This document shows positions 1 to 6,888 of a stretch of 10,916 nucleotides of DNA, in pieces. The position numbers and the translations under genes are program-made. Position 1 is the stretch's first letter, and each line of letters opens with the position of its first letter. This stretch comes from Prolixibacteraceae bacterium (lineage in GTDB: Bacteria; Bacteroidota; Bacteroidia; Bacteroidales; Prolixibacteraceae): assembly GCA_003537645.1 (NCBI GenBank), contig DPRM01000153.1, positions 47,703 to 58,618 on the forward strand, in the 5' to 3' direction. The notes under the pieces are model-generated. The model saw only the letters and a list, made by a program, of their open reading frames with translations, was not told the DNA's origin and searched no databases.

Positions 1-155
1 GATTTTATGGTTGCAAAAATCATTGCTCCCAAAACTGAATACTCGCCAAGGTTTATTTTCGTAATTCCAATCGACATGAATGTCATGACAACCAGCGCCA
101 CCAGAATATAAATGTAAACCTTGTAGGGTACGATATGATGTTTTTCATTTTCCAT
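1..155 (-). CDS. Cytochrome c oxidase subunit IV family protein, N-terminal part (cut by window edge)
   Basis: The first 51 residues are present; the gene continues beyond the left edge. The start is the ATG at 155, giving MENEKHHIVPYKVY followed by a hydrophobic segment at about residues 14-30. A short polar turn (INLGEY, about 34-39) and the beginning of a second hydrophobic segment follow. This matches the small multi-helix subunit IV of prokaryotic aa3/caa3 oxidases, a structural and stability subunit without redox centres. It begins 15 bases after the subunit III stop, so it is probably the next cistron of the same operon. The family call rests on a short fragment plus position, but both agree. 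No clear Shine-Dalgarno is seen. Confidence 0.85.
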   Translation of the reverse strand, partial: MENEKHHIVPYKVYIYILVALVVMTFMSIGITKINLGEYSVLGAMIFATIK

Positions 156-170
156 TTCGAATCGCTTTTG

Positions 171-791
171 TTAGTGTATTAAATAGAACAAGGGGAACAG
201 GAATATCCAGATCAAATCGACCAAATGCCAGTATAATCCAGCATTTTCGAGTAACGACGGGCGATCAGCATTTACCGTTCCTTTCTGAACTTTATTCAAT
301 GCCACGATAATAATAATCATTCCAATAACAATGTGCAGGGCGTGCAGGCCAGTCATAACGAAATACAAACCGAAGAACAGAACTTCGCCGTGTCCCATAT
401 CGTTGAGCAAATGTTCCGATCCGGGCCAGATACCGTGATCAAATTTTACTCCCCATTCAAAATATTTGTTGATAAGGAAAATAAGCGCAAGCATGATGGT
501 GATTTCAAGCAAAAGCACAGTTAACCCTTTGTTTTTTTTCTGAAGTGCAGAAGTTGACATTGCGATTGTCATACTGCTCACCAGCAGAATAATTGTGTTT
601 ATTGCTCCAATCGTAATGTTTAGTTCATGTCCGGCCATTTGAAAGGCTTCCGGATTCAGAAACCTGTAAATAGCGTAAACAATGAACAAACCCCCAAAAA
701 GAAGTAATTCAGTAAAGATAAAAAGCCACATTCCCAATTTTGATGCTTCCTGATCGTAATGGGGATCTGAATGTTGTGCTACATGTTCCAT
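171..791 (-). CDS. ctaE: Heme-copper oxidase subunit III (cytochrome c oxidase, A-family)
   Basis: This 206-residue membrane protein is subunit III of an aa3/caa3-type cytochrome c oxidase. The subunit has no redox centre and stabilises subunit I and its oxygen and proton supply. Five hydrophobic segments lie at about residues 20-42, 57-80, 89-108, 137-166 and 186-205. Family signatures are WLFIFTELLLFGG near residue 22 (Glu28), HALHIVIG at 150-157 and the C-terminal YWHLVDLIWI starting at 188. The length fits the five-helix bacterial form, not the seven-helix mitochondrial-like form. It starts 17 bases after the ctaD stop and ends 15 bases before the subunit IV start, which supports one transcript. 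Nothing appears truncated. Confidence 0.95.
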   Translation of the reverse strand: MEHVAQHSDPHYDQEASKLGMWLFIFTELLLFGGLFIVYAIYRFLNPEAFQMAGHELNITIGAINTIILLVSSMTIAMSTSALQKKNKGLTVLLLEITIMLALIFLINKYFEWGVKFDHGIWPGSEHLLNDMGHGEVLFFGLYFVMTGLHALHIVIGMIIIIVALNKVQKGTVNADRPSLLENAGLYWHLVDLIWIFLFPLFYLIH

Positions 792-808
792 AAAGTGATA
801 TACAAAGT

Positions 809-2422
809 TTAGTATTCGTAAGGTCCGTCTTTTTCGCCGTAAACTGGTATTTCATCAAAATTTTCGAGTGGGGGAGGCGAAGGCACTGTCCATTCAAGTG
901 TTTTGCTGTTCCAGGGATTTATTTCGGCGATTGCTCCGTTTTTAGCCGATCTGAAAAGGTTGATCACCACAATCAGCAATCCGAATGTCATTACCCACGA
1001 GCCCAGCGACGAAAGAATATTTCCGGCATGGAACTCTGGTAAATAATCGTAATATCTGCGGGGCATTCCCATCATTCCCAGGTAAAACATGGGCGAATAC
1101 AAAGTCAGGAAACCAACAGTAAAAAACGCCCAGCCAACTTTAGCCCAGACTTTGTCGTACATGCGGCCAAACATTTTGGGGAACCAGTAGTGAATGGCGC
1201 CAAAAAAGGCAAAACCAACACCGCCAAAAACGATGAAGTGAAAGTGTGCAACAACGAAAGCAGTATCGTGTACATGCACATTGGTTGCCAGAGCGCCCAA
1301 TACCAATCCGGAGAAACCGCCAATCATAAAAACAAATATAAAGGTAACTGCCCATAAGAACGGTGCTTCAGGATTAATCGAACCTTTGTGCATGGTCGAA
1401 ATCCAGTTGAAAACCTTTATTGCACTCGGAATGGCAACAATAAATGTCAGAATCGAAAAAGTATATTGGGCAGTTCCGCTCATTCCTGAAGTAAACATGT
1501 GGTGTCCCCAAACGAAGTAGCCTACAAATGCAATTGCCAGTGTTGAAACAATGATTGCACGGTAACCAAATATATGCTTTTGCGAGAATGCCGGAATAAT
1601 TTCGGAAATGGCTCCCATCGCGGGAAGAATCATTACATAAACGGCCGGATGCGAATAAATCCAGAACAAATGCTGGTATAAAATCGGGTCGCCGCCCAAC
1701 GCAGGGTCGAATACCCCGATATTAAAAATGCGTTCGAGCGCCACCAGCACAAGGGTAATTCCAACAACTGGTGTAGCAAGTAATTGAATCCAGGCTGTTC
1801 CGTAAAGCGACCAGGGGAAAAGTGGCATTTTAAACCAGGTCATACCCGGCGCACGCATCCGGTGTATGGTTACAATGAAATTCAATCCGGTTAAAATCGA
1901 TGAAAAGCCGAGAACAAATGCCCCGAAAATAGCAGGCAGCAGGTTGGTTCCCGATTTAAAACTGTAGGGAGCGTAAAAAGTCCATCCGGTGTCGGGCGCA
2001 CCGTTTCCGAAAAGCACAGAGGCAATAACCAGAACTGCTCCCAAAACATAAAAGTACCACGAAAGCAGGTTTATCTTCGGAAAGGCAACGTCTTTTGCAC
2101 CGATCATGATAGGGAGCATAAAATTGCCAAATACTGCCGGAAGTCCCGGTATCACGATCATGAAAATCATGATTACACCATGAACAGTAAATACCGCATT
2201 GTAAGTCCCCGGATCCATAATGGTTTTTCCCGGTGCAATTAATTCAAGTTTCATGGCCAGCCCAAGCGCAACGCCAACCACGAACATGGTCAACATCGAG
2301 TACATGTATAAAAGTGCAATCCGCTTGTGGTCGGTCGAGAATATCCATGCGAATATTCCCTTGTATTTTCCTTTGTAATCGAGGTAATTCACCTCGTGTT
2401 CAGGTTGAGTTGCTGTTTGCAT
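809..2422 (-). CDS. ctaD: Cytochrome c oxidase subunit I, A2-type heme-copper oxidase
   Basis: This 537-residue catalytic subunit reduces O2 to water and pumps protons. Expected ligands are all present: His81 and His395 (low-spin heme), His393 (high-spin heme), and His258, His307 and His308 (CuB). Tyr262 is the likely tyrosine cross-linked to His258. The K-channel lysine is Lys336 (PSAIKVFNW). The D-channel entry Asp111 with Asn100 and Asn118 is kept, spaced as in Rhodobacter D132/N121/N139. The helix VI motif is YSHPAVY (256-262), so the usual glutamate of GHPEVY is alanine; this defines the A2 subfamily, where the Tyr-Ser pair is thought to replace it. The C-terminus (WTVPSPPPLENF) is typical. 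It starts 3 bases after the SCO stop. No fused cytochrome c domain is present. Confidence 0.97.
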   Translation of the reverse strand: MQTATQPEHEVNYLDYKGKYKGIFAWIFSTDHKRIALLYMYSMLTMFVVGVALGLAMKLELIAPGKTIMDPGTYNAVFTVHGVIMIFMIVIPGLPAVFGNFMLPIMIGAKDVAFPKINLLSWYFYVLGAVLVIASVLFGNGAPDTGWTFYAPYSFKSGTNLLPAIFGAFVLGFSSILTGLNFIVTIHRMRAPGMTWFKMPLFPWSLYGTAWIQLLATPVVGITLVLVALERIFNIGVFDPALGGDPILYQHLFWIYSHPAVYVMILPAMGAISEIIPAFSQKHIFGYRAIIVSTLAIAFVGYFVWGHHMFTSGMSGTAQYTFSILTFIVAIPSAIKVFNWISTMHKGSINPEAPFLWAVTFIFVFMIGGFSGLVLGALATNVHVHDTAFVVAHFHFIVFGGVGFAFFGAIHYWFPKMFGRMYDKVWAKVGWAFFTVGFLTLYSPMFYLGMMGMPRRYYDYLPEFHAGNILSSLGSWVMTFGLLIVVINLFRSAKNGAIAEINPWNSKTLEWTVPSPPPLENFDEIPVYGEKDGPYEY

Positions 2423-2425
2423 AAA

Positions 2426-3325
2426 TCAAATATGTTTGTTTATTTTTTTTCTTTTTGGTTTGAATATCAGGACAAGGAAAAACAATAGAGCTACAAATAG
2501 TATTAATGTACCCGAAACTTTGGTCACATTAAGTACATAAGCTTGTCCGACAGGATCGTACGAAAAACAGTACTGCATTATTTTGTTGATCGTCGGTGCC
2601 GACATTCCTTTCGACGATTCGATAATCGCCATTTTGAAATCGAATGGCTGGAAATAGACACCATTTAAATAACGGGTAATTTTTCCTTTCGGACTAACCA
2701 CCATCACCGATGCGGCATGAGCAAAATCCTGTCCGGTACGTTTGTACTTAAACCCAACGGCATTGGTGCCTTTTACAATACTTGCACTGTCAGAAGTGAA
2801 AAAGTGCCATCCTTTGCTGATTTCTTCCTTTTTATCCACCAGATTCAGGTAGTTTGTCTTTTTCCTGATGCCCAAATCTATTGTTTCCGAAGGATCGAAA
2901 CTGATAGTGAGCACCTGGTAATCAACTCCGGCTACAAGGTCAGATGCGTTCATTACATTGGCGAGTCCTTCCATCAATGGACTGCAAATACCCGGGCAAC
3001 GGTAGTAAACCCAGTTAATAATGGTTGGTTTATCTATTAAATCGGTAAGAACAACGCGCTGATTGTTTTCGTCAATCAGATAAATATCAGTAGGAATAAA
3101 TTCATCGAGATGCTCAACAACGCCAATCTCAGGATCTTTTGTCTGATCATCAAAAGCTTTTTGTCCCGAAGAAATTGTTCCGAAGAAAAGTATAAAAGCT
3201 GATAGAAGAAAGAAGAATTTATTCGAAATCATGTAAGCGAAAACCGGAAGCTTTTTTTCTGAAATGGATTCAGAATCAGATGCTTTTTTCTTTTGGGTTA
3301 TTTTGAAACGTTGATTTTGACTCAT
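2426..3325 (-). CDS. SCO1/SenC/PrrC copper chaperone
   Basis: This 299-residue membrane-anchored thioredoxin-fold protein delivers copper to, or reduces thiols of, the CuA site of cytochrome c oxidase. The copper-binding set is visible: Cys110 and Cys114 in YYRCPGICSPL (CxxxC), and His203 in DFAHAASV. A charged N-terminus precedes a membrane segment at about 36-53. The SCO domain covers roughly 70-235. A second hydrophobic segment (271-289) followed by KPKRKK ends the protein, so both termini are probably cytoplasmic with the domain outside. The C-terminal QYCFSYDPVG stretch resembles other long Bacteroidota-type SCO proteins; this comparison is from memory. It lies 3 bases before ctaD, which fits assembly of that oxidase. 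Confidence 0.94.
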   Translation of the reverse strand: MSQNQRFKITQKKKASDSESISEKKLPVFAYMISNKFFFLLSAFILFFGTISSGQKAFDDQTKDPEIGVVEHLDEFIPTDIYLIDENNQRVVLTDLIDKPTIINWVYYRCPGICSPLMEGLANVMNASDLVAGVDYQVLTISFDPSETIDLGIRKKTNYLNLVDKKEEISKGWHFFTSDSASIVKGTNAVGFKYKRTGQDFAHAASVMVVSPKGKITRYLNGVYFQPFDFKMAIIESSKGMSAPTINKIMQYCFSYDPVGQAYVLNVTKVSGTLILFVALLFFLVLIFKPKRKKINKHI

Positions 3326-3422
3326 ATTGACTTTTGGCTTTCAATAATTTGATTTTTGCGTAAAAACCTGTTTTGCCATAAGAAACCCCAAAAAGGGTCG
3401 AATGTTTATGAAACCTATTTAA
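3326..3422. other. Intergenic gap between TauE/SafE gene and SCO gene
   Basis: This 97-base AT-rich gap would hold any promoter of the SCO-ctaD-ctaE operon. I found no convincing Bacteroidota -33/-7 pair. A CCC-TTTTT-GGG mini-hairpin near 3387-3397 has only three clean pairs and no following T-run, so I do not call a terminator. None of the repeat families found further right occur here. Confidence 0.5.
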
Positions 3423-4139
3423 TTATTTGCAACAACTGCCTTTTTCAACTTTAATGTGCGGTTCCAATTTCTCGGTTGTTGGACTGATAAATGGAATTCC
3501 GAGCGACATTCCTCGCAGGATAAAAAGTACGCCTATCAGAAAAACAAAATACGGAACCACTTTTTGCATTTTGCTGCGTACCCGTTGCCCGATAGCATCA
3601 CTTGCCAAAGTTGCCACCAAAAGCAACGGAATGGTTCCAATTCCGAAAAGCATCATAAAGATGGCGCCGTTCAAAACTGTTCCTGAACCGATGGCTCCGG
3701 CAATGGCCACATAAACCAGCCCGCAAGGCAGCAAGCCGTTGAGCAAACCGATTATCAGGAGCGAAAAATAGGAACGGTCGGTAAACAGTTTTCTTAGTCT
3801 TGTGATCAGGCGGGCTGAAAAGCCGGTAAACAGGTTTCCAATGGTGATTTTTTCCCTGAAAACGAACGGGAATAATACGCTGATGATCATGGCTGCACCG
3901 AGTAAAATGGAGGTCCATTGCTGAAACCCGGCCATGTGAATTCCCTGGCCCAGCAGTCCAAATAAAATACCTAAAATACTGTAAGTGATTACCCTGCCCG
4001 AATTATACAATACAGCTCCCGCGATCTTTGAAAACAGGTTATTGTTTTTCAATGGCAGAGCGACCACAATCGGCCCACACATGCCAAGGCAATGGAAACT
4101 GCCAATCAGTCCGATGGTTAAAGGTGTGATGAAGTCCAT
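3423..4139 (-). CDS. TauE/SafE (DsbD_2-like) membrane protein, probable copper-handling partner of the cbb3 oxidase
   Basis: This 238-residue polytopic membrane protein has about six hydrophobic segments. The N-terminal helix carries GSFHCLGMCGP (His16, Cys17, Cys21). A second half-repeat carries LLPCGLVYV (Cys139). This HCxGMCGP/PCG pattern is typical of the DsbD_2 or 'sulfite exporter TauE/SafE' family, which commonly follows ccoGH in cbb3 loci. The family label does not prove sulfite transport. Conserved cysteines and context instead suggest transport or redox handling of copper for oxidase assembly, which is inference. The tail ends GSCCK (Cys236-Cys237), a possible metal site. The start lies 3 bases after the RelE-type toxin stop, so it may be co-transcribed with the toxin-antitoxin module. 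Confidence 0.87.
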   Translation of the reverse strand: MDFITPLTIGLIGSFHCLGMCGPIVVALPLKNNNLFSKIAGAVLYNSGRVITYSILGILFGLLGQGIHMAGFQQWTSILLGAAMIISVLFPFVFREKITIGNLFTGFSARLITRLRKLFTDRSYFSLLIIGLLNGLLPCGLVYVAIAGAIGSGTVLNGAIFMMLFGIGTIPLLLVATLASDAIGQRVRSKMQKVVPYFVFLIGVLFILRGMSLGIPFISPTTEKLEPHIKVEKGSCCK

Positions 4140-4142
4140 AAT

Positions 4143-4442
4143 TTAAACCGAAAAAGGCTTGTTTTTATTTTGGCGATTGTCCCAAAAGGATACTATTTCT
4201 ATTTGATTTTTATGGATTTCATAAAAGATCAAATAAACTCTCATCGGGATCACACGGGTTGTTTTATTTGATGTAAGTCTCCCAATAAATTCATTTTCTG
4301 AAAGAGCTTTTAGTAAATCTTCAATCTCATTCAAGATTTTCAGGCTGTAGTTTATACTTCCATTTCTTTTGGTATAAAAATTTAGAACAGCCTTCAACTG
4401 CTCACCTGAATGAGCAGACCAAATTATTTTTTTGTTAGCCAT
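4143..4442 (-). CDS. RelE/ParE-family toxin of a type II toxin-antitoxin module
   Basis: This small basic protein of 99 residues has the RelE/ParE layout. A helical N-terminal half (SGEQLKAVLNFYTKRNGS, then LKILNEIEDLLKAL) is followed by a beta-sheet half with the characteristic core RVIPMRVYLIFYEIHKNQIEIVSFWDNRQN (63-92) split over several strands. Family members cleave mRNA on the ribosome (RelE) or poison gyrase (ParE); the sequence alone does not decide which. Basic residues Arg63, Arg68 and Arg90 are candidates for function, without alignment support. Its ATG overlaps the antitoxin gene by 19 bases, giving translational coupling. The gene ends 3 bases before the TauE/SafE start, an unusually tight junction for an inserted module. 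Confidence 0.85.
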   Translation of the reverse strand: MANKKIIWSAHSGEQLKAVLNFYTKRNGSINYSLKILNEIEDLLKALSENEFIGRLTSNKTTRVIPMRVYLIFYEIHKNQIEIVSFWDNRQNKNKPFSV

Positions 4443-4660
4443 TCTTTCATTTTCACTAATAGCATGTCATTTTCAATTGATTCACCATTCTTAATTTCTT
4501 CTCTGCCTTTTTCAATAGAATCCTCCTGCTCTGAAGATAATTGATACAAGGCCTGCTCTGATGAATCAAAAATAGTCTGAACAGCTTTCAGAAAATTCAA
4601 ATCTTTAGAGTCTCTGATCCTCGAAATCAAGTTGTTTTTTATTTGAGTAGTCATGTCCAT
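4424..4660 (-). CDS. Antitoxin of the RelE/ParE-type module
   Basis: This 78-residue acidic protein directly precedes and overlaps the toxin gene, the standard antitoxin-first order. The C-terminal half (LSSEQEDSIEKGREEIKNGE, then KMKEWLTKK) follows the pattern seen in many Bacteroidota antitoxins paired with RelE/ParE toxins. That part is expected to wrap the toxin and be degraded when unbound. The N-terminal part (about 1-38) is helical and may mediate dimerisation or DNA binding; I see no named DNA-binding motif. Starts at 4660 (MDMTTQ) or 4654 (MTTQ) are both possible. A candidate promoter with a palindrome lies just upstream, which fits autoregulation. Confidence 0.78.
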   Translation of the reverse strand: MDMTTQIKNNLISRIRDSKDLNFLKAVQTIFDSSEQALYQLSSEQEDSIEKGREEIKNGESIENDMLLVKMKEWLTKK

Positions 4661-4683
4661 AAGTCGCTTTTTTTAACGTCTAT

Positions 4684-4715
4684 CAAAAGTAAAGATTTTT
4701 TCTCAATTGAGTAAA
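4684..4715 (-). promoter_or_regulatory. Candidate toxin-antitoxin promoter with palindromic operator
   Basis: On the minus strand a TACTTTTG (4691-4684) fits the Bacteroidota -7 consensus TAnnTTTG. A TTTA (4715-4712) lies 20 bases upstream, one mismatch from the -33 TTTG and at an accepted spacing. Between them sits a perfect 10-bp palindrome, CTCAATTGAG (4702-4711), well placed for repression by an antitoxin or toxin-antitoxin complex. Transcription would start near 4677, leaving a short leader before the ATG at 4660. This is inferred from sequence only. Confidence 0.5.
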
Positions 4716-4754
4716 GTGGTGTAATATATTTATGTTTTCTAGCTGTTGTGTGAT

Positions 4755-5207
4755 TTATCGCTCCACCGCAATCTCCTCTTCCTGATAATACTCAACTTCT
4801 CCAGCCTTCCAGTCGATTTTAACCTGATACCTTCCCTTTTCAAGCTTTTTCAGGTCGATGATTTGCGAAAAGCCGGTATCCACTTTAACTTCAAGGCTGA
4901 AATCCCGTCTTGCTTCCACCGGACTGTAAAAATGGATTTTACCTGCTATGTTCTCGTAATTTCCAAGGTTTGGAAAAGTAAGTTTTAAAGTGTCTGCCGA
5001 AAGTTCGAAAGCAATCTTTTTCTCCAGTTCGGCTGTATTTCCAACTTTCTCGATGTGTTGCTGATAGGTGATCGATTTCTGATAATAGTCTTTGTCAACC
5101 AAATCAAAGTCCTGCCTCACGGCAATCGAAACCAGTACCAACATCCCGCTGACCATCACGATCAACGCAAGTACGATTCCCGTTCCCCAATTGAATTTTA
5201 TCTTCAT
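4755..5207 (-). CDS. ccoH: CcoH/FixH-family cbb3 oxidase assembly protein
   Basis: This 150-residue protein has one N-terminal membrane helix (about residues 9-30, after MKIKFNWGTG). A periplasmic domain follows, opening with DLVDKDYYQKSITYQQHIEK, the characteristic FixH start (D-x-DYY and a later YQ). The rest is a predicted beta-rich domain (PNLGNYENIAGKIHFYSP, then LEKGRYQVKIDW). FixH proteins are needed for assembly and stability of the cbb3 oxidase. The gene follows ccoG, the usual order. It ends 94 bases before the antitoxin start, and the toxin-antitoxin module now separates it from the TauE/SafE gene that commonly comes next. Confidence 0.9.
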   Translation of the reverse strand: MKIKFNWGTGIVLALIVMVSGMLVLVSIAVRQDFDLVDKDYYQKSITYQQHIEKVGNTAELEKKIAFELSADTLKLTFPNLGNYENIAGKIHFYSPVEARRDFSLEVKVDTGFSQIIDLKKLEKGRYQVKIDWKAGEVEYYQEEEIAVER

Positions 5208-5239
5208 ATTTCAAATAGTTGCAAAAATTAAATTCTAAA

Positions 5240-5323
5240 ATAGTTCATCATTTTTGTTGTCATCACGTCAAACAATTGTCATAATTAGTCATTGAAATGA
5301 CGCGACTAAAGAAATGACAATTG
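5240..5323. repeat. Nested inverted repeat of GTCATT type between ccoG and ccoH
   Basis: The ccoG-ccoH gap contains a perfect 10-bp inverted repeat, CAATTGTCAT (5273-5282) and ATGACAATTG (5314-5323). Inside it is a smaller one, GTCATT (5288-5293) and AATGAC (5296-5301). Further TCAT-type words lie at 5246-5270. The whole could fold as nested hairpins in the transcript. The same GTCATT/AATGAC words recur at 10040-10102 and 10410-10504. Function is unknown. Confidence 0.7.
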
Positions 5324-5336
5324 ATCGCTCCTGCGC

Positions 5337-5366
5337 ACTGTGACTTTTTACTGCAACTGATCACTG
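5337..5366. repeat. ACTG-rich repeat copy at the ccoG stop codon
   Basis: The plus-strand 17-mer ACTGCAACTGATCACTG (5350-5366) matches 16 of 17 bases with ACTGCGACTGATCACTG at 10171-10187 inside the 3' end of ccoS. ACTGTGACTTTT (5337-5348) also matches ACTGCGACTTTT (10184-10195) at 11 of 12. On the minus strand the repeat reads CAG TGA TCAG and supplies the last codon (Gln467) and the stop of ccoG. Confidence 0.7.
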
Positions 5367-6764
5367 TTTTCCGTCAAGCGTGTTCGGCCCAACAAACGAG
5401 GTTGTTATTTTGTCAATCATTTTCCCGTTTTCGAATATTCCGATTTCCAGATGGCTGTTCGACGATTTTACATTTTCCTTTTTCAGAACAATGAGCAGGT
5501 TTCGCTTTGCAACTTCGCCTTTTTCGGCTTTCAGCGAATCTCCCATCAGGAGGATTTCGCCTTCAGGAGAAAGTAGTTTTAATTCGATTTTTACCTCCGA
5601 ATTGGTTTTGTTAACCATTTGAAGGTTGTACAAGTTGCTGTAATTTTCCGGTCCGTATTCCTGAAACATGGTTCCGGGTGAGCGGTTGATCGATGTTTCC
5701 ACATCGCCGCGGACGGTGAGCAAATAGGTCAGCACCATCAACAGGGCAATCAAAACCGATGAATAGGCAATAACACGCGCGTTGAACCTTACTTTTTTGC
5801 CTTCAGAAATGGATTTCTCGGAGGCGAAACGTATCAATCCGCTTGGTTTTTTTACCTTTTTCATCACCGAATTGCAGGCATCGATACAGGCCGTACAATT
5901 GATACACTCCAATTGTGTACCGTTGCGAATGTCGATTCCCGTTGGGCAAACAGCCACGCAACTGTAGCAGTTGATGCAGTCGCCATGTTCGCTTCTGCGG
6001 TTTTCTGCATTCCGGCGGGGCTCGCCGCGCTTGTAGTCGTAGGCCACCAGAATGGTATTTACATCGAGCATAACTCCCTGCAAGCGGCCATAAGGACAAA
6101 CAATGGTGCAAACCTGTTCGCGAAACCATGCGAACACGAAATAATGTATTCCGGTAAATACCAGCGCGCCCATTAATAGGCCGGATCTTTGCATTGGCCA
6201 GCCATCCATGATTTCGCCGAGCTTGTCGGTTCCGGTTACGTATGAAATAAAAGTTAAAATGGTGAAGAACGAAATTAGCAGGTAAATGCAGTGTTTTAGT
6301 ATTCGTTTCAGGATTTTTATCGCATCGGCTTCCTGCTCTGCCATTTCTTTTTGCTTTTCGGCATTGCCATCGATCAGGTACTCAATGGGTCGGTATAAAA
6401 ACTCCAGAAAAACCGTTTGCGGACAAACCCATCCGCAGAAAATCCTTCCGTAGATAACTGTAAACAGTACAATGAATACGACCAGAGTAATGATGGCCAA
6501 AACCAGCAAGTGAAAATCCTGCGGGTAAAAAGTAGTGCCAAACAATACAAATTTACGTTGCAGAAAATTCAGAAAAATCAAAGGCTCCCCATTGATTTTC
6601 AGGAATGGAGCCAGGTAGAAAAATGTAAGCAATGTCCATGCGATGATTCTCCGGATATTGTACAGCTTTCCTTTTGGCATTTTCGGGAATAGCCAGACCC
6701 GTTTGCCATCTTTGCCAAATGTTGACGGCCTGTCACGGAAGGTCGTTTCCTGAAAATTGTCCAT
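5361..6764 (-). CDS. ccoG: CcoG/FixG/RdxA polyferredoxin, cbb3 oxidase copper maturation
   Basis: This 467-residue membrane ferredoxin-like protein belongs to a family reported to reduce copper for the cbb3 CuB centre. Motifs in order: helices at about 38-56 and 84-106; FCGWVCPQTVF (Cys110, Cys114); helices at about 160-178 and 195-213; EQVCTIVCPYGR (Cys219, Cys223). Two [4Fe-4S] clusters follow, with Cys263/266/269/273 then Pro, and Cys287/290/293/297. A final helix (333-351) leads to an Ig-like FixG C-terminal domain (about 355-460). All expected cysteines are present and the length is normal. The start at 6764 follows a GGAGG at 8 bases, supplied by a GC-rich repeat. The last codon and stop lie in the ACTG repeat. 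Confidence 0.97.
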   Translation of the reverse strand: MDNFQETTFRDRPSTFGKDGKRVWLFPKMPKGKLYNIRRIIAWTLLTFFYLAPFLKINGEPLIFLNFLQRKFVLFGTTFYPQDFHLLVLAIITLVVFIVLFTVIYGRIFCGWVCPQTVFLEFLYRPIEYLIDGNAEKQKEMAEQEADAIKILKRILKHCIYLLISFFTILTFISYVTGTDKLGEIMDGWPMQRSGLLMGALVFTGIHYFVFAWFREQVCTIVCPYGRLQGVMLDVNTILVAYDYKRGEPRRNAENRRSEHGDCINCYSCVAVCPTGIDIRNGTQLECINCTACIDACNSVMKKVKKPSGLIRFASEKSISEGKKVRFNARVIAYSSVLIALLMVLTYLLTVRGDVETSINRSPGTMFQEYGPENYSNLYNLQMVNKTNSEVKIELKLLSPEGEILLMGDSLKAEKGEVAKRNLLIVLKKENVKSSNSHLEIGIFENGKMIDKITTSFVGPNTLDGKQ

Positions 6765-6770
6765 AATTAA

Positions 6771-6806
6771 AGCCTCCCCCCAACCCCCTCCAAAAGAGGG
6801 GGCTTA
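6771..6806. repeat. GC-rich REP-like element upstream of ccoG, with SD-like GGAGG
   Basis: This GC-rich element carries a perfect 7-bp hairpin, CCCCCTC (6784-6790) and GAGGGGG (6796-6802), with a 5-base loop. Next to it is a run of six C on the plus strand (6776-6781). On the minus strand the edge reads GGAGG (6777-6773), 8 bases before the ccoG ATG, a good Shine-Dalgarno position. The related element at 6889-6924 lies in the opposite orientation. Confidence 0.75.
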
Positions 6807-6856
6807 AAGAACCAGCACATGCAGGTCTGATTTTTTGACATATAAATTTCTTTAAG
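6803..6856. repeat. 9-bp inverted repeat between the two REP-like elements
   Basis: CTTAAAGAA (6803-6811) and TTCTTTAAG (6848-6856) are perfect reverse complements separated by 36 bases. They overlap the edge of the first GC-rich element and lie inside the ccoP-ccoG gap. They could form the base of an intercistronic stem. Confidence 0.55.
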
Positions 6857-6888
6857 AGATAACCATCAATATTGTTCAGTGGCGAAAC

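Noticed and set aside
333..524. Plus-strand open frames, such as this one and those at 1281-1520, 2717-3040, 9209-9505 and 9765-10106
   Set aside because: All lie antisense inside strongly recognised minus-strand genes, have low-complexity or atypical composition, and show no family motif.
3387..3397. CCC-TTTTT-GGG as a rho-independent terminator after the TauE/SafE gene
   Set aside because: Only three to four pairs form and no T-run follows on the transcribed strand.
5208..5260. Promoter for ccoH with TAATTTTTG or TATTTTAG as -7
   Set aside because: Neither fits TAnnTTTG exactly and no -33 TTTG lies at 19-21 bases.
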